From assembly GCF_002240565.1 (NCBI RefSeq), contig NZ_MZMO01000001.1, positions 372,001-436,000 of the forward strand: a stretch of 64,000 nucleotides of DNA. Reading direction: 5' to 3'. Below, one piece after another: positions 32,493 to 41,318 of this stretch (position 1 is the first letter of the stretch; each line of letters starts with the position of its first letter). This DNA is from Clavibacter michiganensis subsp. insidiosus. GTDB lineage: Bacteria > Actinomycetota > Actinomycetes > Actinomycetales > Microbacteriaceae. Both the position numbers and the translations under genes were made by a program. The notes beneath the pieces were generated by a model, which saw nothing but the letters and a program-made list of their open reading frames with translations, was not told the origin of the DNA and did no database searches.

Positions 32493-33230
32493 TCACGCCG
32501 CCGGGATCGCGCCGCGCCACGAGCGCAGCGCCCGCCGCTCGTCGTCGGTGAAGCCGACCGCCGCGAGGAGCCCGTCGAGGTCGATCCCCGCCATCGCCTC
32601 CCGGAACGCGGCCTCGCTCGTGGTGCCGCGCTCGGCGAGGAAGGCCTCGATCGCGGGCTCCATGTCGGGCTGGCCCGAGTTCGCGGATCGCTCGGGGCCC
32701 AGGCGGATCGCCTCCAGGTAGTCGTCGACGATGTCGTCCGGCTCGGCGCCCACCGCCAGCAGGAGCAGCAGGGCGATGAGGCCCGTGCGGTCGCGCCCGG
32801 CGCCGCAGTGGAAGAGGACGCCGCCCGCGGGGGCCTGGGCGATCGTCCGCAGCGCGGCACCGGCCCGGTCGGGCAGCTCGGCGAGGTGCGGCAGGTAGTA
32901 GAGGGGCGTGCCGACGAGGCCGGTGTCCCAGTAGGGCACCCAGAAGTCCGGGTGGTCGTCGAGGCCGTCGAGGTCGACGTGCGCGACGTGGATCCACTCG
33001 GGCCGCGGATGCGTGTCCCGAGCGCGCTCCGCTGGCTGGCGGAGGTCGAGCACCGTGCGGAAGCCGAGCTCGCGCAGCCGCTCCCATCCGGCGTCGGTGA
33101 TGAGGTCGGCGTCCTCGCAGCGGGCGAGGACGCCGGTCGGGGTCGTGCCGCCGCCGCGGAGGCGGATGCCGCCGAGGTCGCGGGCGTTGACGAGGCCGTC
33201 GATCGGGAGGGTTCGGTCGGATGCGGTCAT
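32493..33230 (-). CDS. Tyrosine-protein phosphatase (Y_phosphatase3 family)
   Basis: A 245-residue phosphatase of the PtpB-like family (lipid/tyrosine phosphatase). The P-loop is HCGAGRDRTG (nucleophile Cys about 148) and the N-terminal family motif is GLVNARDLGGIRL (about 11-23). The general-acid loop probably includes LPHLAELP or DDHPDFW. Start at 33230 (MTASDRT). It is divergent from the ArsR-type regulator gene. Substrate unknown. Confidence 0.9.
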   Translation of the reverse strand: MTASDRTLPIDGLVNARDLGGIRLRGGGTTPTGVLARCEDADLITDAGWERLRELGFRTVLDLRQPAERARDTHPRPEWIHVAHVDLDGLDDHPDFWVPYWDTGLVGTPLYYLPHLAELPDRAGAALRTIAQAPAGGVLFHCGAGRDRTGLIALLLLLAVGAEPDDIVDDYLEAIRLGPERSANSGQPDMEPAIEAFLAERGTTSEAAFREAMAGIDLDGLLAAVGFTDDERRALRSWRGAIPAA

Positions 33231-33285
33231 CGCCCGAGTCGACCACGCGGGTCGGCGCCGCCGCATCATCCTCCCGACCCTCAAA

Positions 33286-33302
33286 TAACCGTTTTACAGT
33301 TA
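33286..33302. promoter_or_regulatory. Putative operator of the ArsR-type regulator
   Basis: A 17-bp inverted repeat TAACCGT-TTT-ACAGTTA (arms TAAC-C/T-GT) in an AT-rich patch 27 bp before the GTG of the regulator and 56 bp before the phosphatase start. It is positioned to control both divergent genes. Binding by the neighbouring regulator is inferred. Confidence 0.55.
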
Positions 33303-33328
33303 CGCACCCGGCGTGGTGGGATGGCCGC

Positions 33329-33898
33329 GTGCCCGCCGACGAGACCGACCTCCGCGACCTCCGCGTCATCGCCCACCCGCTGCGCCTGCGCCTCCTCTCG
33401 CTCTGCACCCGGTCGCCCGTGAGCGCGTCCGAGGCCGCGCGCGAGCTCGGCGAGACGCAGGCGAACGTCAGCTACCACCTGCGCCGCCTGCGCGAGGCGG
33501 GGCTCCTCGAGGAGGCGGGCGTCGAGCGGATCCGCGGGGGAGCGGCCAAGCGCTACCGACACGTGCCCGCGAGCGGCGAGCGGCTCGACGCGCTCACCGG
33601 GGGCGCCATGCCGGCCCTGGCCGCCGCGCTCACGGCCGAGCTGACCCGCCGCGCGGCGCGGCACGCGGATGGCACGCGGCCGGTGATCACGGACGCCGAG
33701 CTCACGGTCTCGACCGGCACGTGGATCCGCGTTCAGGAGCTCGCCCGCGAGCTCGGCACCGTGCTCCACGACGACTCCGCCCGCCGGCCGGGGGATGACG
33801 ACGTGACGGTGAGCGCGACGCTGGCGCTGTTCGCGATGGCGGTGCCCGCGCCCGCGCCCGCAGCCGCGCCCGCGCCGGCGGATCCGGCGTCCCCGTGA
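33329..33898 (+). CDS. ArsR-type (HTH_20) transcriptional regulator
   Basis: A 189-residue protein with an N-terminal winged helix: VIAHPLRLRLLSL, then SASEAARELGETQANVSYHL and REAGLLEEAGVERIRGG as the wing (about residues 12-75). No metal-binding cysteine cluster as in ArsR/SmtB is seen, so the signal is not obviously a metal. The C-terminal part, ending in an Ala/Pro-rich tail, is unassigned. GTG start. Its stop overlaps the MFS gene start in GTGA, so regulator and exporter are one unit. Confidence 0.87.
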   Translation: MPADETDLRDLRVIAHPLRLRLLSLCTRSPVSASEAARELGETQANVSYHLRRLREAGLLEEAGVERIRGGAAKRYRHVPASGERLDALTGGAMPALAAALTAELTRRAARHADGTRPVITDAELTVSTGTWIRVQELARELGTVLHDDSARRPGDDDVTVSATLALFAMAVPAPAPAAAPAPADPASP

Positions 33899-35145
33899 CC
33901 GCGACCCGCACGCCGCCTCCCGCCCGCACCGGCTACCTCGCCGTCCTCGCGCTGCCGGGTGCGCTCCGCGTCTTCCTCCCCGCGATGCTCGGCCGCCTCT
34001 CGTTCGCGATGGTCGCGCTCGCGCTGCTGCTCCTCGTCCAGGCGCGCACCGGGTCCTTCGCCGCCGCCGGCCTCGCGACCGGCGCGTTCGGCCTCGCCAA
34101 CGTCCTCGCCTCACCGGTCCGCGCCCGGCTCGTGGACGCCCGCGGCCAGCGTCCCGTGCTCGTGGCGCTCGCGGCCGCCCACGCCCTCGGGCTCGTCGGG
34201 GTGCTCGCGGTCGTCCGCGTCGGCGCGCCGGTCGCGGTCGTCGTCGTGACGGCCGCGCTCGTGCCCGACGCGCGGATGCGGACGCGCGCCTACAGCCTCG
34301 ACGCCGTGGGGGAGGAGGTCGTCTTCACCGTCGGCCCGCTCCTCGTGGCGGCGCTCGTCGCGGTCGCGGATCCCGAGGTCGCCGTGCTCGCGTCCGCCGC
34401 CGCGAGCGTGCTGGGCACGCTGGGCATGACGTCGTCGCGGCTGTCCCGGGCGCAGGGCGCTCGGCCGCCCGCGTCGGTGATCCCGACGGCGGAGGGGGTG
34501 CCGGGGTCGAGCCGCCGCCGGCCAGCGGATCCGCTCCGCCAGCCGCTCGTGATCCCCCTGCTCGTGACGCTGCTCGGGGTCGGCGCGGTGCTCGGATCCG
34601 TCGAGGTCGCCGTCGCCGCGCTGGCCGAGCGCGCCGGCAGCACGGCGCTCGCGGGCCCGCTGCTCGCCGCCTTCGCCGCGGGCAGCGCGGTCGGCGGCCT
34701 CGCGTACGGGTCGCGCGCGTGGCGGGCGCCGGCGCGGATCCGCCTGGTCGTCCTCGTCGCCGCGATGCTCGCCGCGACGGCCCTGCTCGCCGTGGTCGCG
34801 GCCCGGGTCCCCGCCGCGCCGGACGCGCGCGCCCTCCTCCTGCTCGGCGCCGCGCTCGTGCCGGTCGGCCTGTTCCTCGCCCCCGCGATGGTGTCGGGCT
34901 ACCTCCTCGCGGACGCCCAGACCGAGCCGTCGGTGCGCACCGAGGGGTCCGCCTGGGTGAACACGGCCGTCAACACGGGGGTCGCGCTCGCGGCGGCCGC
35001 GGTCGGGGCGGTGGTGGACGCGGCGGGCCCGCTCGCCGGGATCGTCGTCGGCGGGCTCGCGGCGCTGGTCGTCGCGGGCATCGCGGCGCCCGCGCTCCTG
35101 CGCCGACACGCGACGGCGGCGCCCGCGGCGGCGGAGCCGACCTAG
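33895..35145 (+). CDS. MFS transporter controlled with the ArsR-type regulator
   Basis: A 416-residue major facilitator protein with about 12 hydrophobic segments and a motif-A-like SPVRARLVDARGQRPVL between helices 2 and 3. Coupling to the regulator suggests an inducible efflux pump, substrate unknown. Its TAG stop shares the tetranucleotide CTAG with the TAG stop of menF on the opposite strand. Confidence 0.88.
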   Translation: MTATRTPPPARTGYLAVLALPGALRVFLPAMLGRLSFAMVALALLLLVQARTGSFAAAGLATGAFGLANVLASPVRARLVDARGQRPVLVALAAAHALGLVGVLAVVRVGAPVAVVVVTAALVPDARMRTRAYSLDAVGEEVVFTVGPLLVAALVAVADPEVAVLASAAASVLGTLGMTSSRLSRAQGARPPASVIPTAEGVPGSSRRRPADPLRQPLVIPLLVTLLGVGAVLGSVEVAVAALAERAGSTALAGPLLAAFAAGSAVGGLAYGSRAWRAPARIRLVVLVAAMLAATALLAVVAARVPAAPDARALLLLGAALVPVGLFLAPAMVSGYLLADAQTEPSVRTEGSAWVNTAVNTGVALAAAAVGAVVDAAGPLAGIVVGGLAALVVAGIAAPALLRRHATAAPAAAEPT

Positions 35146-36416
35146 CCCAGCGCCTCCACGACCGGTCGGAACTTCATCGCCGTCTCGGCGCGCTCGCGCT
35201 CGGGCTCGGATCCCGCGACGATGCCGGCGCCCGCGTGCGCGACGATGGCGCCCGACGGATCCACCTGGGCGCCCCGCAGCGCGATGGCCCACTCGCCGTC
35301 GCCGTCGGCCGCGACCCAGCCCACCGGGCCGGCGTAGCGCCCGCGGTCGAAGGGCTCGAGCTCGGCGATGAGCTCCAGCGAGGCGGCCGTCGGGTGCCCG
35401 GCGACCGCGGCCGTCGGGTGCAGCGCGCCCACGAGGTCGAGCGACGAGGATCCGTCGCCCAGCGTGCCGGTGACGTCGCTCGCCAGGTGCCACAGGTTCG
35501 GCAGCTTGAGCGTGAACGGCGCGTCGGTCGTGGCGAGGTCGCGGCTGTGCGGGCGGAGGGCATCGAGCACGCTGTCGCGCGCGAACGCGTGCTCCTCGTT
35601 GTCCTTGGGGCTCGCGGCGAGGCCGGCGGCCGCGGCGGCGTCGGCCCGCGCGTCCGCGCCGCGCGACACTGTGCCGGCGAGCACGCGGGCGCCGACCGTG
35701 CCGCCGCCGACGCGCACGAGCGTCTCGGGGCTCGCGCCGATGAGGCCGTCGACCGCGTAGGTCCAGCAGTCCGGGTAGCCGAGCGCGAAGCGGCTGAGGG
35801 CGAGGCGCAGGTCGCCGCCGAGGGGGAGGCGGCCCACGAGGTCGCGCGCGAGCACGACCTTCTGCGCCTCGCCCGTGCCGATGGTCGCGACGGCGCTCGC
35901 GACGGCCCGCTCGTAGTCGTCGGGGCCCATGGATCCGGGGCGCAGGTGCAGGCGGTACTCGGCGCCGGAGCGCTCGGGCACGGGGAGGGAGCCGGCGGCG
36001 AGGGCGTCGAGCGGGGAGGCGACGTCGCCGTCCTCCTGGTCGGCGAGCCGGATCCGCGTGACCCACGACACCCCGTCCCGCCGCCCGACCACGACGCGCG
36101 GCACGACGAGCACGCTCGCGGCCGCCGAGTCGTCGGCGAAGGCGAAGGCGCCGAACGCGATGAGGCCGGTGCCGGGGATCCCGAGCGGATCCGTCACGAC
36201 CGCGGCCGCGGCCACCTCGCGCCAGGCGGCGGCGGCGTCGCGCACGCGGTCGGGCCCGCGGAACTCGAGCCGGAGGGCCTCGCCGATGCCGCCCATCCCG
36301 GATCCGTGCCGCAGCCACACGAGCGGGTGCCGGGCGTCGAGGAGGGGGACGAGCCGGGCGATGGAGTCGACGGGGGTGGTGTCGACGAGGAGCGCTCGGA
36401 CGCGGGATGCGGTCAC
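35142..36416 (-). CDS. menF: Isochorismate synthase
   Basis: A 424-residue chorismate-binding enzyme that isomerises chorismate to isochorismate for menaquinone. The conserved C-terminal half contains AQKVVLARDLVGRLPLGGDL, LIGASPETLVRVGG and the Mg-binding NEEHAFARDSV. The end block is AIVAHAGAGIVAGSEPERE. It is assigned to MenF rather than an anthranilate synthase component because of these motifs and the men neighbours. GTG at 36416 follows TAGGCT by seven bases on its strand (leaderless). It faces the exporter gene tail to tail with a shared CTAG. Confidence 0.92.
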   Translation of the reverse strand: MTASRVRALLVDTTPVDSIARLVPLLDARHPLVWLRHGSGMGGIGEALRLEFRGPDRVRDAAAAWREVAAAAVVTDPLGIPGTGLIAFGAFAFADDSAAASVLVVPRVVVGRRDGVSWVTRIRLADQEDGDVASPLDALAAGSLPVPERSGAEYRLHLRPGSMGPDDYERAVASAVATIGTGEAQKVVLARDLVGRLPLGGDLRLALSRFALGYPDCWTYAVDGLIGASPETLVRVGGGTVGARVLAGTVSRGADARADAAAAAGLAASPKDNEEHAFARDSVLDALRPHSRDLATTDAPFTLKLPNLWHLASDVTGTLGDGSSSLDLVGALHPTAAVAGHPTAASLELIAELEPFDRGRYAGPVGWVAADGDGEWAIALRGAQVDPSGAIVAHAGAGIVAGSEPERERAETAMKFRPVVEALG

Positions 36417-36572
36417 GGATGCCAGCCTACCGCCGGGGATCCGGGCCTCCCCGGGAGCCCGGGCGCCCCCGATGCCCGCCCGCCGCCGCCCGTCGCCCCC
36501 GTCCTCTGATGGGCCCCTGGGCATCCGGCCGCCGCCCACCGCGTGCCCAGCGCGCCCGAATAGACTGATGGC

Positions 36573-37310
36573 GTGATGCGAGCAGACCTCAGCAAGAAGC
36601 CCGGCCAGGTGTCGGCCATGTTCGACGAGGTCTCGAGCGCCTACGACCGCACGAACACCCTCCTCTCGGTAGGGAACGACCAGCTGTGGCGCCTCGCCAC
36701 CACGCGCGCCGTCGCGCCGGTCGCCGGGGAGCGGATCCTCGACCTCGCCGCGGGCACGGGCACCTCGAGCGCCGCGCTCGCCGCGTCCGGCGCCCACGTG
36801 GTCGCCGCCGACTTCTCCGAGGGCATGCTCGAGGTCGGCCGCCGCCGTCACGCCGGCGACCCGCGCATCGAGTTCGTGCACGCCGACGCCACCGACCTCC
36901 CCTTCGACGACGACTCCTTCGACGCCGTCACCATCTCCTTCGGCCTGCGCAACGTCGTCGAGCCGCGGAAGGGCCTCGACGAGCTGCTCCGCGTGCTCAA
37001 GCCCGGCGGCCGCATCGTCATCTGCGAGTTCAGCACGCCGCCCGTGCCGCTGGTGCGCCGCGGCTACGACCTCTACATGAAGGCCGTCGCGCCGTCGCTC
37101 GTGAGGCTCGTGAGCTCCAACGCCAGCGCGTACGAGTACCTCAACGAGTCGATCCAGGCCTGGCCCGACCAGGCGACGCTGAGCTCCTGGCTCCGCGAGG
37201 CGGGATTCGCCTCGGTCGAGCACCGCGACCTCACCGCGGGGATCGTGGCGCTGCACCGCGGCGTCAAGCCCGCCGGCCGCCACGCCGCTCCCCGTCCCGC
37301 CGCGTCCTGA
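36573..37310 (+). CDS. menG: Demethylmenaquinone methyltransferase
   Basis: A 245-residue UbiE/MenG methyltransferase, last step of menaquinone synthesis, SAM-dependent. N-terminal signature VSAMFDEVSSAYDRTN, SAM motif I LDLAAGTGTSS (about 57-67) and the family block ITISFGLRNVVEPRKGLDEL. Either the GTG at 36573 or the ATG next to it at 36576 can start translation. TAGACT is six bases before the GTG, suggesting a leaderless mRNA. It is divergent from menF. Confidence 0.95.
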   Translation: MMRADLSKKPGQVSAMFDEVSSAYDRTNTLLSVGNDQLWRLATTRAVAPVAGERILDLAAGTGTSSAALAASGAHVVAADFSEGMLEVGRRRHAGDPRIEFVHADATDLPFDDDSFDAVTISFGLRNVVEPRKGLDELLRVLKPGGRIVICEFSTPPVPLVRRGYDLYMKAVAPSLVRLVSSNASAYEYLNESIQAWPDQATLSSWLREAGFASVEHRDLTAGIVALHRGVKPAGRHAAPRPAAS

Positions 37311-37343
37311 CCGCGCGTGAACCCACAGACAAGGACGCCGAAC

Positions 37344-38417
37344 ATGAGTCCGAGCATCCCGCTCGCCCGCCGCGGCAGCTCCGTCGCCTCGCACGCCAGC
37401 CTCACCGAGCGCCTCTTCTCGTCCTCCGGCGACCGCCGCATGGCGCGCAGCATCGACGACGGGCTCGCGCTCGTCGAGGAGCAGCTGCTCCGCGAGGTCC
37501 GGTTCGCCGACGACGTGGCCGACGTCACCACCCGCTACCTGCTCGACGCGGGCGGCAAGCGCGTGCGCCCGATGCTCGCCCTCCTCATCGCGCAGCTCGG
37601 CGAGGGCAACACGCAGCAGGTGGTCGACGCGGCCGTCGCCATCGAGATCACGCACCTCGCGTCGCTGTACCACGACGACGTCATGGACGAGGCGGACATG
37701 CGCCGCGGCGTCCCGAGCGCGCAGGCCGTGTGGGGCAACTCCATCGCGATCCTCGCGGGCGACCTCCTCTTCGCCCGCGCCAGCAAGATCGTCGCCGACC
37801 TCGGCCCGCGCGCCATCCGCCTGCAGGCCGCGACCTTCGAGCGCCTCGTGCTCGGCCAGCTGCACGAGACCATCGGCCCGCGCGACGAGCAGGATCCCAT
37901 CGAGCACTACCTCGACGTCCTCGCCGACAAGACCGGCTCCCTCATCGCGTGCGCCGCGCAGATGGGCGTCATCTACTCCGGCGCGGATCCCGAGCTCGAG
38001 TCGGCCGTGCTGGCGTTCGGCGAGCGCACGGGCGTGGCCTTCCAGCTCGTCGACGACGTGCTCGACCTCGCCGACCAGCCCGAGGAGACCGGCAAGCTCG
38101 CTGGCACCGACCTCCGCGCGGGCGTCGCCACCCTCCCCCTCCTCTACCTGCGCCGCCTCGCGGAGACGGACGCCGCCGCGGCGTCGCTGCTCGCGCGGAT
38201 CCAGCGCGACGTCGAGCACGAGGAGACGCCCGAGTCGGAGGCCGACCTCACCGCGGCCATCGCCGAGCTCCGCGACCACGAGGTCACGGCCCGCACCATC
38301 GCGGAGGCCCACCGCTGGGCCGCCGAGGCGGTCGACGCGCTCGCGCCGCTCCCCGAGGGCCCGGTCAAGAAGGCGCTCACGCGCTTCGCCGACACCATCG
38401 TCGAGCGCACGCGCTAG
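37344..38417 (+). CDS. Polyprenyl diphosphate synthase (menaquinone side chain)
   Basis: A 357-residue trans-prenyltransferase. First Asp-rich motif DDVMD at 111-115 and second DDVLD at 237-241. The preceding residues are large enough to allow long products, so the enzyme probably makes the C40-C55 tail used by MenA. ATG 37344 with AAGGACG upstream; an in-frame GTG at 37317 is possible. It directly follows menG (33 bp), as in many actinobacterial menG-hepB/ispB arrangements. Confidence 0.92.
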   Translation: MSPSIPLARRGSSVASHASLTERLFSSSGDRRMARSIDDGLALVEEQLLREVRFADDVADVTTRYLLDAGGKRVRPMLALLIAQLGEGNTQQVVDAAVAIEITHLASLYHDDVMDEADMRRGVPSAQAVWGNSIAILAGDLLFARASKIVADLGPRAIRLQAATFERLVLGQLHETIGPRDEQDPIEHYLDVLADKTGSLIACAAQMGVIYSGADPELESAVLAFGERTGVAFQLVDDVLDLADQPEETGKLAGTDLRAGVATLPLLYLRRLAETDAAAASLLARIQRDVEHEETPESEADLTAAIAELRDHEVTARTIAEAHRWAAEAVDALAPLPEGPVKKALTRFADTIVERTR

Positions 38418-38507
38418 CTGCCGCTCGTCCCCGCCGGCTCTCGCGGGGATCCGCACCACCACGCCCCCGACGGCCGGCACGGGGACGACGACGAACCGGA
38501 GACACCA

Positions 38508-39878
38508 GTGACCAAGCTCAGGCTGGCCATCGTGGGCGCAGGGCCCGCGGGCATCTACGCGGCCGACATCATCCTGAAGGCCGAGAAGCAGTTCGACGTC
38601 TCCATCGACCTGTTCGAGCGCCTCCCCGCGCCGTACGGCCTCGTCCGGTACGGCGTCGCGCCCGACCACCCGCGCATCAAGGGCATCATCGGCGCGCTGC
38701 GCGACGTGCTCGACCGCGGCGACATCCGCATCTTCGGCAACGTCGACTACGGCCGCGACATCACGCTGGAGGACCTGCAGAAGCACTACAACGCGGTCAT
38801 CTTCTCCACGGGCGCGATCCGCGACGCCGAGCTCGACATCCCCGGCATCGACCTGCCGGGCTCCTACGGCGCGGCCGACTTCGTCAACTGGTTCGACGGC
38901 CACCCCGACTTCCCGCGCGACTGGCCGCTCGACGCCCGCGAGGTCGCCGTCATCGGCAACGGCAACGTGGCGCTCGACGTGGCGCGCATGCTCGCCAAGC
39001 ACGCCGACGACCTGCTGCCCACCGAGATCCCGGACAACGTCTACACGGGGCTCAAGCACTCGCCCGTCACCGACGTCCACGTCTTCGGCCGCCGTGGCCC
39101 CGCGCAGGTGAAGTTCACGCCGCTCGAGCTCCGCGAGCTCGGCGAGGTGCCCGACGTCGACGTCATCGTCTACGACGAGGACTTCGGAGTGGATCCCGCC
39201 GCCGAGGAGGCCGCGAAGACCAACAAGCAGGTCATGGTCATCAGCCGCGTGCTGGAGAAGTGGCGCACGCGCGAGAGCGGATCCGCGTCCCGCCGCCTGC
39301 ACCTGCACTTCTACTCGCGCCCCGCGGAGGTGCTCGCCTCCGACGACGCCGAGCCCCGCGTCGCGGGCCTGCGCATCGAGCGCACGCGTCCGGACGGCCT
39401 CGGCGGCGTCGAGGGCACGGGCGAGTACCGCGACGTCCCCGTGCAGGCGATCTACCGCGCGGTCGGCTACTTCGGCTCGCCCGTCGACGGGATCCCGTTC
39501 GACGAGCGCCGCGGCGTCATCCCGAACCACGAGGGCCAGGTCCTCGACACGGACAACACCCGCATCCCCGGCGTCTACGCCACGGGCTGGATCAAGCGCG
39601 GGCCCATCGGCCTCATCGGGCACACCAAGTCCGACGCCATGGAGACCGTCTCGCACGTGCTCAACGACCAGGGCGACTGGTGGACCCCCGAGGCGCCCGA
39701 GGAGCAGGCGATCGTCGACCTCCTCGCCGAGCGCGGCGTCGAGTACACCGACCTCGCCGGCTGGCACGCGCTCGACGAGCACGAGATCGCCCTGGGCCGG
39801 CCGCACGGCCGCGCCCGCATCAAGGTGGTCGAGCGCGACGAGATGCTCGAGGCGTCGCGCCCGCGGCAGTCCGTGTGA
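38508..39878 (+). CDS. fprA: FAD-dependent ferredoxin/adrenodoxin-NADP+ reductase (FprA-like)
   Basis: A 456-residue flavoprotein like mycobacterial FprA. FAD-binding GAGPAGIYAAD at 10-20, FERLPAPYGLVRYGVAPDH (FAD and adrenodoxin-reductase signature), NADP site VIGNGNVALDVARML (about 148-162) and the C-terminal ATGWIKRGPIGLIGHTK. It transfers electrons between NADPH and ferredoxin. GTG start with GGAGAC upstream. It probably forms a separate unit after the prenyl synthase (90 bp gap) and ends before a terminator. Confidence 0.93.
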   Translation: MTKLRLAIVGAGPAGIYAADIILKAEKQFDVSIDLFERLPAPYGLVRYGVAPDHPRIKGIIGALRDVLDRGDIRIFGNVDYGRDITLEDLQKHYNAVIFSTGAIRDAELDIPGIDLPGSYGAADFVNWFDGHPDFPRDWPLDAREVAVIGNGNVALDVARMLAKHADDLLPTEIPDNVYTGLKHSPVTDVHVFGRRGPAQVKFTPLELRELGEVPDVDVIVYDEDFGVDPAAEEAAKTNKQVMVISRVLEKWRTRESGSASRRLHLHFYSRPAEVLASDDAEPRVAGLRIERTRPDGLGGVEGTGEYRDVPVQAIYRAVGYFGSPVDGIPFDERRGVIPNHEGQVLDTDNTRIPGVYATGWIKRGPIGLIGHTKSDAMETVSHVLNDQGDWWTPEAPEEQAIVDLLAERGVEYTDLAGWHALDEHEIALGRPHGRARIKVVERDEMLEASRPRQSV

Positions 39879-39914
39879 TCCGCACGCGCTGACCCGCACC
39901 CCCGATCGACGCCG

Positions 39915-39947
39915 ACGGGCACCCGCGGTCCTCCCGCGGGCGCCCGT
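39915..39947 (+). terminator. Hairpin terminator after fprA
   Basis: A 14-bp stem ACGGGCACCCGCGG / CCGCGGGCGCCCGT with one mismatch and a TCCTC loop, 37 bp after the fprA stop. No U-run. It separates fprA from the prepilin peptidase gene. Confidence 0.75.
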
Positions 39948-40014
39948 CCGTCGTCCGTCCCCAGCCGCGCGCCCGTCCGCGCGGTCGGCGCATCGCAGCC
40001 CCTAGGGTCGCCGC

Positions 40015-40698
40015 GTGATCCCCGCCGCCTCGCCCGCCCTCGTCGTCGCGGCCGGGCTCGCCGGAGCCGCCGTCGGCGCCGTGTCCCCCGCGCTCGCCCG
40101 CGTCGCCCTCGCCGGGGGCCGCCGCCCCGACGGCCTCGACGCGCGCCCGCTGGATCCGCTCCCCGGCCTCGGCCGCGCCGCCGCGGTCGTCGCCGCCCTG
40201 GTCACGGCGATCCTCGCGGCGCTCGTCGTCGCCGAGACGCCGCCCGCGCGGATCCCGCTGGCGCTGCTGCTCGTGGCTGTCGGCCCGGCGCTCGTGCTCG
40301 CCGACCTCGCCGCGCACCGCCTGCCCGACCGCGCCACCGCTCCCGCGGCCGTCGCGGCCGCGGCCCTCGCGCTGGTCTCCGGCGGATCCCCCCTCCTGCT
40401 GCAGGCCGCGGCGTGCGGTGCCGGCGCCGTCCTCGTGCTCGCGCTCCTCCAGGCCGCGACCGGCGGCGGCCTCGGCACCGGCGACGTCAAGCTCGCGGGC
40501 GTCATCGGCCTCGCCCTCGGGCAGCTCGGGCCCGCGCAGGTCGCGCTGGCCATCGCCGCGAGCACGCTCCTCGGCGGCGTCGCGGCGACGGCCCTCCTCG
40601 TGGGAGGCCGTGCGCGGGCGTCGACCGCCGTCCCCTTCGGCCCGTGGCTCGTGCTGGGCGCTCTCCTCGTCGCGTCCGCTCCCAGTACGCTCACCTGA
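40015..40698 (+). CDS. A24 family prepilin peptidase (short form)
   Basis: A 227-residue membrane aspartyl protease with about seven hydrophobic segments. Catalytic aspartates are Asp97 (LADLAAHRLPDR) and Asp157 in GTGDVKLAG, the GxGDxK motif of type IV prepilin peptidases. The N-terminal methylase domain of PilD is absent, as in TadV-like and many actinobacterial forms. It should process pilin-like or competence pseudopilin precursors, none of which is in the window. GTG start six bases after TAGGGT (leaderless). Confidence 0.87.
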   Translation: MIPAASPALVVAAGLAGAAVGAVSPALARVALAGGRRPDGLDARPLDPLPGLGRAAAVVAALVTAILAALVVAETPPARIPLALLLVAVGPALVLADLAAHRLPDRATAPAAVAAAALALVSGGSPLLLQAAACGAGAVLVLALLQAATGGGLGTGDVKLAGVIGLALGQLGPAQVALAIAASTLLGGVAATALLVGGRARASTAVPFGPWLVLGALLVASAPSTLT

Positions 40699-40820
40699 GC
40701 CTGCGGACGCCCCGGCCGATGGTTGCCTGTACGCCGCGGCCTCCGCGCGCCGACAGGCGTACGGTGGAGGAAGTGTCCAAGACCCCGGCATCGACGTACT
40801 GACGAGCCAGAGGAAATGAA

Positions 40821-41291
40821 ATGGCACAGAGATCGCTCACACTGCTGCAGGACGAGACCGGCGTGCTCCTGGCCGCGGCGTCGCGGGCGGTGGTGTCGCT
40901 CTATCGGCCGCTGCTCCAGCCCCTCAACCTCACGCATCCGCAGTACCTCGTGCTGCTGGCCCTCGATGAGGAGGAGCCGCAGGCCGTCGTCGACCTCGCC
41001 GAGAAGCTGCATCTGACCCCCGGCACGCTCTCGCCGCTGCTCAAGCGCCTCGAGGTGTTCGGCTACGTCACGCGCTTCCGCGACACCACGGACGAGCGTC
41101 GCCTCTCCGTCGGGCTCACGGACGCCGGGCGCGACATGCTCCCGGTCATCTGGCGCGTCGGCGACCAGGTCCGCCGTGACATCGCGGGCGAGGACGAGGG
41201 CGACTCGCCGCTCCGTGACCTGCTGCAGGACGTGCTCGACCGCGCCACCGCCCAGGAGCAGGAGCAGGACCCGGCCGACGACCGCGACTGA
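40821..41291 (+). CDS. MarR-family regulator, OhrR-like without the redox cysteine
   Basis: A 156-residue MarR protein. ASRAVVSLYRPLLQPLNLTHPQ closely follows the OhrR pattern (SRAxxxxYRPLLxxLxLTxPQYLVL), with a helix-turn-helix and the wing DTTDERRLSVGLTDAG. The N-terminal Cys that senses organic peroxide in OhrR is replaced (GVLLAAAS) and the protein has no cysteine at all, so it must use another signal. Start ATG 40821 with GAGGAAATG-like spacing. No ohr gene is adjacent. Confidence 0.87.
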   Translation: MAQRSLTLLQDETGVLLAAASRAVVSLYRPLLQPLNLTHPQYLVLLALDEEEPQAVVDLAEKLHLTPGTLSPLLKRLEVFGYVTRFRDTTDERRLSVGLTDAGRDMLPVIWRVGDQVRRDIAGEDEGDSPLRDLLQDVLDRATAQEQEQDPADDRD

Positions 41292-41318
41292 TCCGCGTCC
41301 CCCGCGGGGTCCGCGCGA

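Noticed and set aside
35142..39899. A 1585-codon open frame on the minus strand
   Set aside because: Its left part is menF; the rest is the antisense shadow of menG, the prenyl synthase and fprA, kept open by high GC and without recognisable protein motifs.
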